DNA of 64,000 nucleotides from an uncultured Collinsella sp. Its GTDB lineage: Bacteria; Actinomycetota; Coriobacteriia; Coriobacteriales; Coriobacteriaceae. How positions within the stretch are numbered: the stretch's first letter is position 1; each line of letters starts with the position of its first letter. The notes under the pieces were generated by a model. It worked only from the letters and a program-made list of their open reading frames with translations. It did no database searches and was not told the origin of the DNA. Both the position numbers and the translations under genes were made by a program. Positions 52,539-61,323 of the stretch are shown one piece after another. The stretch is from contig UQKL01000008.1 in the NCBI GenBank assembly GCA_900541695.1, positions 1 through 64,000 of the forward strand, given 5' to 3'.

Positions 52539-52570
52539 AGGGGCTCTTCCGTTCATCAACGGAAGAGCCC
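52539..52570. terminator. Hairpin after manA
   Basis: GGGGCTCTTCCGTT and AACGGAAGAGCCCC are 14-bp perfect arms with a four-base loop. No long U-tract; it probably ends manA transcription. Confidence 0.75.
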
Positions 52571-52656
52571 CTGCTCATATCTATTTATCAGCCCACCCGG
52601 CTCTCCAGATCAAAAAGCGAACGAGCAGAGCGACGTTCGCAAGCACCGTTACCCAA

Positions 52657-52786
52657 GGACCTGGGCGGGCGTATAGGGCAACATCGATCGCGAGTTCCGC
52701 ACGCAAAGGAGAGCACTTAATGTGCTCTCCGTCTTGCGCAGGACTGCCCGAGCAGGCGATGTTGCCCTATACGCCCGCCCAGGTCC
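52657..52786. repeat. Nested palindrome with 30-bp perfect arms
   Basis: Bases 52657-52686 are the exact reverse complement of 52757-52786 (arms begin GGACCTGGGCGGGCG). Between them is a second perfect hairpin, GGAGAGCAC TTAAT GTGCTCTCC (52708-52730). The whole folds into a single long stem structure in the gap between converging manA and pcrA. Identity unknown: structured RNA, palindromic mobile element or terminator. Confidence 0.85.
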
Positions 52787-52793
52787 GCCAGGA

Positions 52794-55694
52794 TCACGAC
52801 AGCTTGACGATCGGCGCAAAGCCCTTCATCAGCTTTTTGGTCTGGCCGGTCTTTTCGAACTGGACCTCGATCATGTCTCCGGCGACCGAGATCACGGTAC
52901 CCGTGCCAAAGGTCTTATGGCTCACGGTATCGCCCGCGGCAAAGTCCTGCGATGCGCTGGCGCGATCGACCTTGCGCTCCACCGTCGGGGACACCTTGGA
53001 CGACGGCTTTTTGGCTCGCGGCGCGCCCGAGCCAAAGGTCGAGGCAACACGGCCGGCGTCGGGCGAGACCCCACGATGGCGCTCGGTCCCGTAGCTGCTG
53101 CCGCCAAAGAAATCGTCAAAGCTCGATCCACCGCGCGAACCGGAACCGCCGGTCGAGCGCGTATGCGAGCCAAACACCTTGCCGCCATACATATCCGAAC
53201 CCATGCCCGAGCCAAAGGTGCCGTGACGGTCGCCGCGCTTCTCCCAGCCCGTGCCTTCAAAACCGGCAGAACCGATACCGCTAAACTCGATATCCTCAAA
53301 CGGAATCTCATTGAGGAAGCGCGAGCGCGGGTTGGCAGAGGTCGAGCCGTAGGTGCGACGCGTGGCCGCATAGGTCAGGAACAGGCGCTTGCGGGCGCGC
53401 GTGATGGCGACGTAGGCCAGGCGACGCTCCTCCTCAAGCTTACCCGGGTCATCGCTGCCGCCAAAGTCGTGCACGTGCGGGAAGATGCCCTCCTCCATGC
53501 CGGCCACGAACACCGCCGGGAACTCCAGGCCCTTGGCGGAGTGGATGGTCATCATGGTGATGGCATGCGTCTCGCCGGCCAGGGAATCCAAGTCGGAGCG
53601 CAGGGCCAGCCACTCCATGAGTGCCGGCAGCGCCTTACAGGTGAGCGGACCGTAGGTGCGCTCAATCTCGTCGGCATGCACGGCACCCGCCGGCATCTCC
53701 GTCGGCGCGGCATACGCGTTGCCCGCGATGGCAGCAGCCAGGGCATCCTGCGGAGACAGCGCCGGAGCAGCCAGACTATCGAGCGGATTGGAGCCCGCGG
53801 CATCGCGCGCGCCGACGAGTGCCTCAAACGAGGATGCCGGGGCAGATGGCCCCGGTTCGGGCGCAGGCGCGCTCACCACGACGGGCTCGGGCTCGGCGCC
53901 GGCAGGCACGTCGGCAACACCGGCTGCGCGCAGCTCTTCCAAGCTCTCGAGCGTACCCTCGATGTCCTCGTGCGTCTCCTCAAATTCGGCAGCGACGCCC
54001 AGGAATTCCTGGATGTTCTCGGCGCGGCTCTCGGACTCCATGGTGCCCTCGGCGCGGAAAGCCTGCAGTAGGCCCGTCTTATCGACAATCATCTCGACAA
54101 CGTCCTTGAGCTCGCCGTCCATGCGGCGACCCTCGCGCACCAGCGACACAAAGCTCGACAGGCCGTTGCGCACCTTGGCGCTAAACATGCCGGTTTCGGC
54201 ACACGCGATCTCGCAAGCCTGGAAGAACGAGCAGCGGTTGTCGCGCGCCAGCTGCTCGATCTTTTGGATCGAGGTGGAACCGATGCCGCGGCGCGGTGTG
54301 TTGATGACGCGCTTGACGCTCATCTCGTCGGCCGGGTTCACGATCATCTTAAGGTAGGCCATGACGTCGCGGATCTCGGCACGGTCGAAGAATCGCGTGC
54401 CGCCCACGATCTTGTAGGGCACGCCCGCGCGCAGGAACATATCTTCGAGGATACGCGACTGGGCGTTGGTGCGATAGAACACGGCGATGTCGTCGTAGCT
54501 CGTGCCTTTGGCATGCAGTTTCTCGATCTCGCCGGCAATCCAGCGACCCTCGTCGCGTTCGTCGCTCGCCTGGAAGGCCTGGATCTTCTCGCCATCGCCC
54601 TCGGCCGTAAACAGGCGCTTGTCCTTGCGCTGCGAGTTGTGGCGCACCACGGCGTTGGCGGCGCTCAGGATGTGACCCGTAGAGCGATAGTTCTGCTCCA
54701 GCTTGACGGTCTTGCAGTTTTTAAAATCCTTCTCAAAGTCCAGGATGTTGGTGATGTCGGCGCCACGCCAGCTGTAAATGGACTGGTCATCGTCGCCCAC
54801 GACCATGAGGTTTTGGTACTTAGCGGCCAGCAGGTTGGCGATTTCGTACTGGACGTGGTTGGTGTCCTGATACTCGTCGACGCTAATGTAGCGGAAGCGC
54901 TCTTGGTACTTATCGAGCACCTCGGGACGGGTGCGCAGCAGCTCGAGCGCGCGCACGAGCAGGTCGTCAAAGTCCATCGCATTGGCGGCGCGCAGGCGGC
55001 GCTCCAGCTCTAGGTAGACCTGCGCGGCCTTTTTGTCGTTGGGGCTATCGGCGCTCTTGAGCATGTCCTCGGGGCCGATCATGGCGTTTTTGGCCGAGCT
55101 GATCTTGCTGCGGATCATGTTGATGGGGAACTGCTTTTGCTCGATGCCGAGCGCCTGCATAATGTCACGCACCATGCGCTTTGAGTCATCATCATCGTAG
55201 ATGGTGAACTGACCGGTATAGCCCAGCAAGTCGGCGTCCTCACGCAGCATGCGCACGCACATGGCATGGAAGGTGCACACCCACATGCCGCGGGTGCCGC
55301 TGGGAATGAGCGCCGCCAGACGCTCGCGCATCTCGGCCGCGGCCTTGTTGGTAAACGTGATGGCAAGAACCTGCCAAGGCTTAACGCCCAGATCGCCGAG
55401 CATATGTGCGATGCGGAAGGTCAAGACGCGGGTCTTGCCCGAGCCGGCGCCGGCGAGCACCAGCAACGGACCCTCGGTGGACAGGACCGCCTCGCGCTGG
55501 GCGGGATTAAGGCTGTCAATGTCGACGAGCGGCTTGGCGGGCTTGGGCGCCGGCGCGGGGGCGTCGTAGATGTCGAGCGGGACGAGCTCGGGCTCCGGCG
55601 CTGCAGGGGCGGTGCATGCATCGAGCGGCACGGGTTCCGGCGCGGGCGGCACGGGTACCGCGGCGTTCTTTTCCCAGGGCAGGGGCTGGGTCAT
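52794..55694 (-). CDS. pcrA: UvrD/PcrA-family ATP-dependent DNA helicase
   Basis: 966 residues, longer than usual (about 730). Walker A AGAGSGKTRVL, GDDDQSIYSWRGAD, and TIHSAKGLEF give a superfamily 1 helicase of the PcrA/UvrD type, acting in repair and in clearing stalled forks. Three added regions explain the length: a Pro/Ala-rich N-terminal 60 residues, an Ala/Pro-rich insert at about 610-690 and a Gly/Ser-rich linker before the C-terminal KVSPTVERKV...MIEVQFEKTGQTKKL Tudor-like end. ATG 55694 follows GAGGAG. Confidence 0.93.
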   Translation of the reverse strand: MTQPLPWEKNAAVPVPPAPEPVPLDACTAPAAPEPELVPLDIYDAPAPAPKPAKPLVDIDSLNPAQREAVLSTEGPLLVLAGAGSGKTRVLTFRIAHMLGDLGVKPWQVLAITFTNKAAAEMRERLAALIPSGTRGMWVCTFHAMCVRMLREDADLLGYTGQFTIYDDDDSKRMVRDIMQALGIEQKQFPINMIRSKISSAKNAMIGPEDMLKSADSPNDKKAAQVYLELERRLRAANAMDFDDLLVRALELLRTRPEVLDKYQERFRYISVDEYQDTNHVQYEIANLLAAKYQNLMVVGDDDQSIYSWRGADITNILDFEKDFKNCKTVKLEQNYRSTGHILSAANAVVRHNSQRKDKRLFTAEGDGEKIQAFQASDERDEGRWIAGEIEKLHAKGTSYDDIAVFYRTNAQSRILEDMFLRAGVPYKIVGGTRFFDRAEIRDVMAYLKMIVNPADEMSVKRVINTPRRGIGSTSIQKIEQLARDNRCSFFQACEIACAETGMFSAKVRNGLSSFVSLVREGRRMDGELKDVVEMIVDKTGLLQAFRAEGTMESESRAENIQEFLGVAAEFEETHEDIEGTLESLEELRAAGVADVPAGAEPEPVVVSAPAPEPGPSAPASSFEALVGARDAAGSNPLDSLAAPALSPQDALAAAIAGNAYAAPTEMPAGAVHADEIERTYGPLTCKALPALMEWLALRSDLDSLAGETHAITMMTIHSAKGLEFPAVFVAGMEEGIFPHVHDFGGSDDPGKLEEERRLAYVAITRARKRLFLTYAATRRTYGSTSANPRSRFLNEIPFEDIEFSGIGSAGFEGTGWEKRGDRHGTFGSGMGSDMYGGKVFGSHTRSTGGSGSRGGSSFDDFFGGSSYGTERHRGVSPDAGRVASTFGSGAPRAKKPSSKVSPTVERKVDRASASQDFAAGDTVSHKTFGTGTVISVAGDMIEVQFEKTGQTKKLMKGFAPIVKLS

Positions 55695-55843
55695 GGGCGA
55701 CTCCTCATCTGACGGACGGCGCGCCTGCGGGCAGCGCCATAGTTTGAGCCGTACCAGTATACCGAGCCGCGCGGACACCGGCGCAAATCACACCACGACT
55801 CCGTGCGCCACCGTCAGACCCGCCCCAGCGGATTTGGCGCAAT

Positions 55844-55864
55844 GGGGTCAGGTTGCTTTGCACC
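55844..55864. repeat. Copy of dispersed GGGACAGGTT-type repeat
   Basis: GGGGTCAGGTTGCTTTGCAC, then C, in the gap between pcrA and uppP. Compare the copy at 45467-45486. Confidence 0.5.
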
Positions 55865-55948
55865 AATCTATTGACAATCACGGAACCGCCGATGTCATGG
55901 CCACGGTAGCGAGCGGCGGCCAGGGCGAACAAATTGGCATGAAAAGAG

Positions 55949-55977
55949 GGCGGCATAGACCTTTTGGTCATGCCACC
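55949..55977 (-). terminator. Terminator of uppP
   Basis: GGCGGCATAGACC pairs with GGTCATGCCACC with one or two mismatches around TTTT; CTCTTTTC follows on the minus strand. Confidence 0.75.
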
Positions 55978-56027
55978 CCCTTTGAATGACAAGTTGTCGC
56001 CCTGGCCGTCGCGCAGCGTCAACTAAG

Positions 56028-57002
56028 TTAGAGGCCGAGCATCGGCTCCAGGACAAAGAAGTACGCGAGAACCACGATGCCCAGGATGATGCGGTAGACG
56101 CCGAAGCACTTGAAGTCGTGACGCCGCACGAAGCCCATAAGCCACTTGATGGCAATGAGCGACACCACAAAGGCGACGACGCAGCCCACGCCCAGGATGG
56201 CGATTTCGTTGGTGCCGAACGTGCCGCCCTTAATAAAGTACTTGACCAGCTTGAGCGCACTCGCACCAAACATGACGGGAATGGCCAGGAAGAACGTGAA
56301 CTTAGACGCCACCGAGCGCGTGCAGCCCAGCAGCAGGCCGCCGATGATCGTGGAGCCGGAGCGCGATGTGCCCGGAATCAGCGAAAGCACTTGGAAGCAA
56401 CCGATACCCAGCGCGGTCTTCCAGCTCAGATCCTCGAGCGTAGTGATGGAGCCAAAGTCCAGGTTATCGTCATCGTCTGAAGCGGCAGCCGCAGCGGGAG
56501 TGGCAAAATGCGCACCAGCGGGGCGTCCGCCCGCCACCACGGCACGCGAACCAAACGAACCGGCAAGAGCAGCCTGGTCGCGCTTGTTCGCGCGCCAGTT
56601 CTCGATCACGATAAACAGCACGCCGTACACAATGAGCGCCAGCGCCACGACGGGAGCATTATAGAAATGCTCCTCCATCCAGTCGTTAAGCGGCAGACCG
56701 ATCGCCGCGGCGGGAATACAGCCGAGCACAATCTTGCCCCACAGTACCCAGGTGTCGCGACGACCCTCCTTGCCCTTGCTGGGAGAAAACGGGTTGAGGT
56801 CGTAGAAGAACAGGACGCAGACAGCCAAAATGGCGCCAAGCTGAATCACGACCAGGAACATATTCCAGAACGTCTCGCTCACGTTCATCTTGACGAACTC
56901 GTCCACCAAGATCATGTGACCGGTCGACGAAACAGGCAGCCATTCGGTGATGCCCTCGACCAGGCCCATGAAGGCAGATTTTAGAAGCTCGATGATATCC
57001 AA
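56028..57002 (-). CDS. uppP: Undecaprenyl-diphosphatase UppP (BacA)
   Basis: About 324 residues; typical UppP has 265-280. EGITEWLPVSSTGH and PGTSRSGSTI are the active-site motifs. It recycles the lipid carrier for cell wall synthesis. A hydrophilic Ala/Asp-rich insert of about 50 residues (AGGRPAGAHFATPAAAAASD...) lies between two helices near residues 145-190. The start is taken as TTG 57002, because GAGGGGG stands five bases upstream; upstream ATGs lack sites. Confidence 0.9.
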   Translation of the reverse strand: MDIIELLKSAFMGLVEGITEWLPVSSTGHMILVDEFVKMNVSETFWNMFLVVIQLGAILAVCVLFFYDLNPFSPSKGKEGRRDTWVLWGKIVLGCIPAAAIGLPLNDWMEEHFYNAPVVALALIVYGVLFIVIENWRANKRDQAALAGSFGSRAVVAGGRPAGAHFATPAAAAASDDDDNLDFGSITTLEDLSWKTALGIGCFQVLSLIPGTSRSGSTIIGGLLLGCTRSVASKFTFFLAIPVMFGASALKLVKYFIKGGTFGTNEIAILGVGCVVAFVVSLIAIKWLMGFVRRHDFKCFGVYRIILGIVVLAYFFVLEPMLGL

Positions 57003-57249
57003 AGGGACCCCCTCGTTAGACACCCGCCGATATTGTTCTGCGGACGGTGCGGGCGATATCCCATTATCAACCGTTGGCGGCGCGCCTGCGCCTACCCTTA
57101 CCAAAAAACTCGCCCGTTCACAGAATTGCGAGCGGTCAAACCCAAATCCTTGGGTATAACTGCAACAAGATAAAGTGTCCGGCGGCCACGCATCCGCGCC
57201 CGCCCGATGCACGAGCCCCACGCCCGTGCGATAGACCAAGGAGGAAACC

Positions 57250-57687
57250 ATGAACGAGGGCTACACCAAGGTATTTGTTTCACTCGACGGTACTGAGCAG
57301 CAGGATTTTGTGCTCGCACGCGCCATCAAGGTCGCCGCGAACAACGGCGCCAAGCTGATTATCGGCCACGTTATCGATTCCACGGCACTCGAGAGCGCCG
57401 GTTCCTATCCGGTCGATCTGGTCAACGGCCTAGAGGAGGCATTTAAGAACTCCATCGCCAAGCAGCTCGAAGAGGCCAAGGCCAATCCCGACATTCCCGA
57501 GGTCGAGGTCATGATTCGCGCCGGCCGCATTCGCGAGACGCTCAAAGACGAGATGCTCGACGTGGTCAAGCCCGACCTGGTGCTCTGCGGCGCTCGTGGC
57601 CTGTCCTCGATCAAGTATGCACTCCTGGGTTCAATTTCGACGTTCCTGCTGCGCAACACCGACTGCGACATCTTGGTCGTGAAGTAG
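57250..57687 (+). CDS. UspA universal stress protein
   Basis: 145 residues. The C-terminal GARGLSSIKYALLGSIS is the G-2x-G-9x-G-S/T ATP-binding loop. Such proteins help survival under stress, by unclear means. ATG 57250 follows AAGGAGG. It diverges from uppP and has its own terminator. Confidence 0.92.
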   Translation: MNEGYTKVFVSLDGTEQQDFVLARAIKVAANNGAKLIIGHVIDSTALESAGSYPVDLVNGLEEAFKNSIAKQLEEAKANPDIPEVEVMIRAGRIRETLKDEMLDVVKPDLVLCGARGLSSIKYALLGSISTFLLRNTDCDILVVK

Positions 57688-57743
57688 CAAACGTACGCCT
57701 AACGCATCGCGGAGCGCAAGCCCACGTGCCCAAGTCTTCCAAG

Positions 57744-57772
57744 AGCGGGACCACCATTACGGTGGCCCCGCT
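57744..57772 (+). terminator. Terminator of the uspA gene
   Basis: AGCGGGACCACC and GGTGGCCCCGCT pair with one mismatch; TTGCTTT follows. It also borders the end of the converging hipA. Confidence 0.85.
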
Positions 57773-57777
57773 TTGCT

Positions 57778-59067
57778 TTAGGCTGAGAATTGCTCCAGAA
57801 CCCTCATTCTCTCAACGGAATCCGTCTGAATTTTCAGAGCGACCCGACCCAAATCTCCGGTTGCAGAGGCAAGTTCTGCAAGCTGGGCAGACACCTCTTC
57901 AGCCACTTCCGCCGCGATGTTCTTGATCATCTTGAGTGGCAGATGCAAATCTTGAGACATGAATTCGAAATCTTCAGGAGTCACCCCATCGATCACCCGG
58001 TGATCCCCAATATCAATCCCAAGATTATGGTCGTATCCCATTATCGTCGTGCAAACAATATCGTATGCAGGGGCCAACCTCTTTTCCCGCCAACTCGGAC
58101 TATAAAGAAACGAATGGTTCTTGAGATGCGAGTCGTAATTCCCCAACGCATAATCGACCATTACCTGACGAGCGAACATTTGAGTATCAGCAATTACGTT
58201 AGACGATTGCTCTCTTATCAATCGGCCGCAAAGAGCCATATAGCAGCTATCGGGACGTGTCTCGTATTTCATATACGAAGGCCAGCCAACCGCTTGGCAA
58301 AAATCCTCCTGATGCAGCCTCAGAGGCACATCGAATCCGCTCATCGACGGCGGCTCATTGCTCCAGATTCTGTCATAACGCTCGGAAAAGAACGCACCAG
58401 GAATCGTATCCGAAGCTTCTGAACGGGCAATTTCAAGCCCAGCAGCAGACGCTGCCGTCATGCAAATTAATTCGTTGAACGGCAAATCCGGATGTTTAGT
58501 TGAAGCAATCTTGACTATGTGAGTCGAGGGGGCAGAGCCGAGCGGCAGCATCCAATCCCCCGACCCGGCCTTTTTTGCATCTTTACCGCGCGGTAAAAAC
58601 CAACCGGTTTTAGACTGAGCGCCCGCCAACGACAGCCTCGAATCCTGCATATCATTTGCAATCTCAAACACTTCCGCCTTAGAAAGTGCCTCAAAATCCT
58701 CGTCTTGCAGAGGACGATAGCCCGGATCGTAGCTCGATTTCTCATCGCCGAGAAACCTCAAGGCACCAACGCACTCATCGCCCAAACGCTCGAGCATCGA
58801 TAAATAGTCTGACTGGGGGATTTGAAAACGCATCGACAGCTCATGCCGAACCGGGCCCTCGGGAAGCATGCCCGAAAAGAAGGCCGAAAACTCATTGCTG
58901 GCATATGGCTCATGTCGCAAGGGAAGAGAAGCTGAGAGTGCGGCAGCATCGTCGCGTTCAAGATATCCCTCATCATATGCAAACGTCTCGTTTACGGGGT
59001 CGGCCCTCTCAAATTCTCCGACCAGCTCAAACGTTCCCCGATACTCACGATAAACCTTTAATGCCAT
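57778..59067 (-). CDS. hipA: HipA-type serine/threonine kinase toxin
   Basis: 429 residues. N-terminal HipA domain, then LSLAGAQSKTGWF (regulatory Ser loop), catalytic GNYDSHLKNHS and APAYDIV (Mg Asp). In E. coli HipA phosphorylates glutamyl-tRNA synthetase, halting growth and giving persisters. All key residues look intact. ATG 59067 overlaps the end of hipB by 10 bases, the usual order and coupling. Confidence 0.92.
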   Translation of the reverse strand: MALKVYREYRGTFELVGEFERADPVNETFAYDEGYLERDDAAALSASLPLRHEPYASNEFSAFFSGMLPEGPVRHELSMRFQIPQSDYLSMLERLGDECVGALRFLGDEKSSYDPGYRPLQDEDFEALSKAEVFEIANDMQDSRLSLAGAQSKTGWFLPRGKDAKKAGSGDWMLPLGSAPSTHIVKIASTKHPDLPFNELICMTAASAAGLEIARSEASDTIPGAFFSERYDRIWSNEPPSMSGFDVPLRLHQEDFCQAVGWPSYMKYETRPDSCYMALCGRLIREQSSNVIADTQMFARQVMVDYALGNYDSHLKNHSFLYSPSWREKRLAPAYDIVCTTIMGYDHNLGIDIGDHRVIDGVTPEDFEFMSQDLHLPLKMIKNIAAEVAEEVSAQLAELASATGDLGRVALKIQTDSVERMRVLEQFSA

Positions 59068-59303
59068 GAGCCGTCGCCCCTCTCCCTCAGGATCAAATCG
59101 ACCCCCAAGCTGTTAGCGATTTGAAGGGTTTGGCGAAGATTGGCACCCGCCTTTCCACGCTCAAGCTCGCTCACAAAGCGCAAACTGCACTGGTTGAAAT
59201 CAGCCACATCGCGTTGGGTATAACCGAGCTTCTTCCGGCGCTCACGCAAATATGCACCGAGTTCAGCTGGGTCAAAAATCGTTCGCTCATTCCAGTCTTG
59301 CAT
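59058..59303 (-). CDS. hipB: HipB-type antitoxin, Cro/CI HTH
   Basis: 81 residues. LGAYLRERRKKLGYTQRDVADFNQCSLRFVSELERGKAGA holds the helix-turn-helix (in part GYTQRDVADFNQCSLRFVSE). It neutralises HipA and represses the operon. ATG 59303 follows AGGGG. Two palindromes with TATCCC...GGGATA lie directly upstream. Confidence 0.92.
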   Translation of the reverse strand: MQDWNERTIFDPAELGAYLRERRKKLGYTQRDVADFNQCSLRFVSELERGKAGANLRQTLQIANSLGVDLILRERGDGSWH

Positions 59304-59314
59304 GCTAATCCCCT

Positions 59315-59377
59315 ATGATTATCCCAAACGGGATAATCATAGCACATCATGATGGAATTATCCCGTTTGGGATAATT
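59315..59377. promoter_or_regulatory. Two HipB operator palindromes
   Basis: TATCCCAAACGGGATA lies inside an 11-bp-arm perfect palindrome at 59315-59340, and TATCCCGTTTGGGATA inside one at 59356-59377; the second is the first read in reverse. E. coli HipB binds TATCC-N8-GGATA; here the spacer is six. The spacing of the centres (about 39 bases) allows binding on one face of the helix. Confidence 0.85.
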
Positions 59378-59419
59378 GTCTTAACGTGAATGACGCTCCG
59401 GGACGTTACACCGCGACGA

Positions 59420-60463
59420 CTACTCAAAGTATTGAAACTTGTTGGTCGAGAAGGCAAACGTGACGACAAAGCCTTTGCCGGGCTCGGATGCCGCGGTGAC
59501 GTCGATGCCCATCTTGGAGCAGAGGCGCGCCACCAGGTAGAGGCCGATGCCCGTTGCGCGCTTGGTGGTGCGGCCGTTGTCGCCGGTAAAGCCCTTCTCG
59601 AACACGCGCGGCAGGTCGGCCGCGCTCACGCCGCAGCCGTTGTCCGCGACAGTGAGCTCGATGCGTTCGCTCGCCAGGCCCTCGTCCAGCAACGCGCCCG
59701 AAAACACGATCTTCGCGCCGTCCTCGCGCGCATATTTAATACTGTTCTGAATAAGCTGGCCCAGAATAAACTCGAGCCACTTCTCGTCGGTAAAGACCTC
59801 GAAGTCGAGGTTCTCGCACACCGGGGCCACGTGCGCCGCGATGAGCTCACGCGCGTTGGCCTTAATCGCGCCCGTCACCAAGGTCTTGAGATCCCAACGG
59901 CGAATCAGGTAGTCGCGCTCCACGACTTCCGAGCGCGCGTAGTACAGCGCCTGGTCGATATAGCGCTCCACGCGAGCCAGCTCACGGCCCAGGTCATCCA
60001 CGCGCGACAGGTCGTCTTCGCTGCCATCCAGGTTTTCCAAAATCAGGTGAGCCGCCGCCAGGGGCAGCTTGGCCTCGTGGACCCAGCTCTCGATATAGTC
60101 ACGATAGTCATCGGTCTGACGCCGGCCTTCGGCAACCTCGTCGCAAGCGGCTTTGCCCACCCGGCGCAAGACCTCGTACTCGAGCTCGCCCTCGGCATAG
60201 GTCGGGCATTGCACCATCTCCTGCACCCATGTGGGACTCTCGAGCTCCTCTGCCGCACGCTCCAGCTGGCGCAGAAAACGGCGGCGGCGCGCATACTCGA
60301 TCACGATGCCGAGCATACCGAAGATAAAGGACACGCCAACCGCCACGACCACGATAGAAACGGGTGCGCCGGCGACCGTCAGCACAAAGCAGCTCAGCAG
60401 CACGCCGCACGTCCACACGGCGGCGGGAAGCAGCGCATCTTTAAAAAACTTAGCAAACGACAT
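59420..60463 (-). CDS. BceS-like intramembrane-sensing histidine kinase
   Basis: 347 residues. Two closely spaced N-terminal helices (about 10-55) with almost no outside loop, then the His box YIESWVHEAKLPLAA, N box LIQNSIKYA, and ATP lid VADNGCGVSAADLPRVFEKGF. Kinases of this form usually sense peptide antibiotics together with a BceAB-type ABC transporter; none is in the window. ATG 60463 follows AGGGG, nine bases after the response regulator. Confidence 0.88.
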   Translation of the reverse strand: MSFAKFFKDALLPAAVWTCGVLLSCFVLTVAGAPVSIVVVAVGVSFIFGMLGIVIEYARRRRFLRQLERAAEELESPTWVQEMVQCPTYAEGELEYEVLRRVGKAACDEVAEGRRQTDDYRDYIESWVHEAKLPLAAAHLILENLDGSEDDLSRVDDLGRELARVERYIDQALYYARSEVVERDYLIRRWDLKTLVTGAIKANARELIAAHVAPVCENLDFEVFTDEKWLEFILGQLIQNSIKYAREDGAKIVFSGALLDEGLASERIELTVADNGCGVSAADLPRVFEKGFTGDNGRTTKRATGIGLYLVARLCSKMGIDVTAASEPGKGFVVTFAFSTNKFQYFE

Positions 60464-60472
60464 GACCGGCCC

Positions 60473-61144
60473 CTAGACCGAATAGCCCTGACCGCGGTGC
60501 GTCGTCAAATACCCCTTGATGCCGATTTTTTCGAGCGTGGTGCGCAGGCGGTTGATGTTGACGGTAAGCGTGTTGTCGTCCACGAAAGCATCGGAGTCCC
60601 ACAGGTCCTGCATGATGGCCGAGCGCGAGACAATCTTGCCCGCGCGGCTCAGGAGCAAAGAGAGGATGCGCAGCTCGTTTTTGGTGAGCTCGGTACTGTC
60701 GCCGGTTTGCGTGTTGGTGACCGCGGAGCGGGCGAGGTCGAGTTCCAGCCCCTTGTGGACGAGCGCGCTGCGCTCGCCCGCCGCCGCGGTGCGACGCAGC
60801 AGGGCATTGATGCGCGCCACGAGCACACGGGCGCTGTAGGGCTTGGACACAAAGTCGTCCGCGCCGAGCGTCATAGCCATGACCTCGTCGATCTCGGGCG
60901 TGCGCGAGGTGAGGACGATGATGGGGACCTCGGATTCGCGGCGAACCTCGTGGCAGATATGCTGGCCGTCCTTGACGGGAAGCGTGAGGTCGAGCAGCAC
61001 CAGGTCGGGCGCGGCGGCGAGAATATCGCGCGAGACATGCTCGAACGATTCGCAGGCCTCGATTTCAAACCCGGCGCGGGCAAGGATGTCGACAAGCTCA
61101 CGACGAATGGGCTCGTCGTCCTCAACGATATAGATTAGCGCCAT
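60473..61144 (-). CDS. OmpR-family response regulator
   Basis: 223 residues. Receiver domain with acidic EDDE, phosphorylated Asp in LVLLDLTLPVKDG, and Lys in FVSKPYS; C-terminal winged HTH with LTKNELRILSLLLSRAGKIVSR. Partner of the kinase that follows. ATG 61144 follows GAGGGGAG; the frame extends to 61267 without support. Confidence 0.94.
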   Translation of the reverse strand: MALIYIVEDDEPIRRELVDILARAGFEIEACESFEHVSRDILAAAPDLVLLDLTLPVKDGQHICHEVRRESEVPIIVLTSRTPEIDEVMAMTLGADDFVSKPYSARVLVARINALLRRTAAAGERSALVHKGLELDLARSAVTNTQTGDSTELTKNELRILSLLLSRAGKIVSRSAIMQDLWDSDAFVDDNTLTVNINRLRTTLEKIGIKGYLTTHRGQGYSV

Positions 61145-61323
61145 GGATTCCGCTCCCCTCTTGGTTGTCTTGCCACCATTATGGCTGCGAAACTGCAGGT
61201 GCGCGCCACGCACGTCGCCAAGGTGACAGAACTGTTCGCGAGCGGGGGCGTTTTGTCCGCCTCGCACTCGCAGCGGTGGCGGGAACCAAAATGATTCTTT
61301 AATCCCCGTCCCAGAAAAATCAT

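Noticed and set aside
59390..61138. A 582-codon plus-strand frame over the two-component system
   Set aside because: Antisense shadow of histidine kinase and response regulator genes with intact catalytic motifs.
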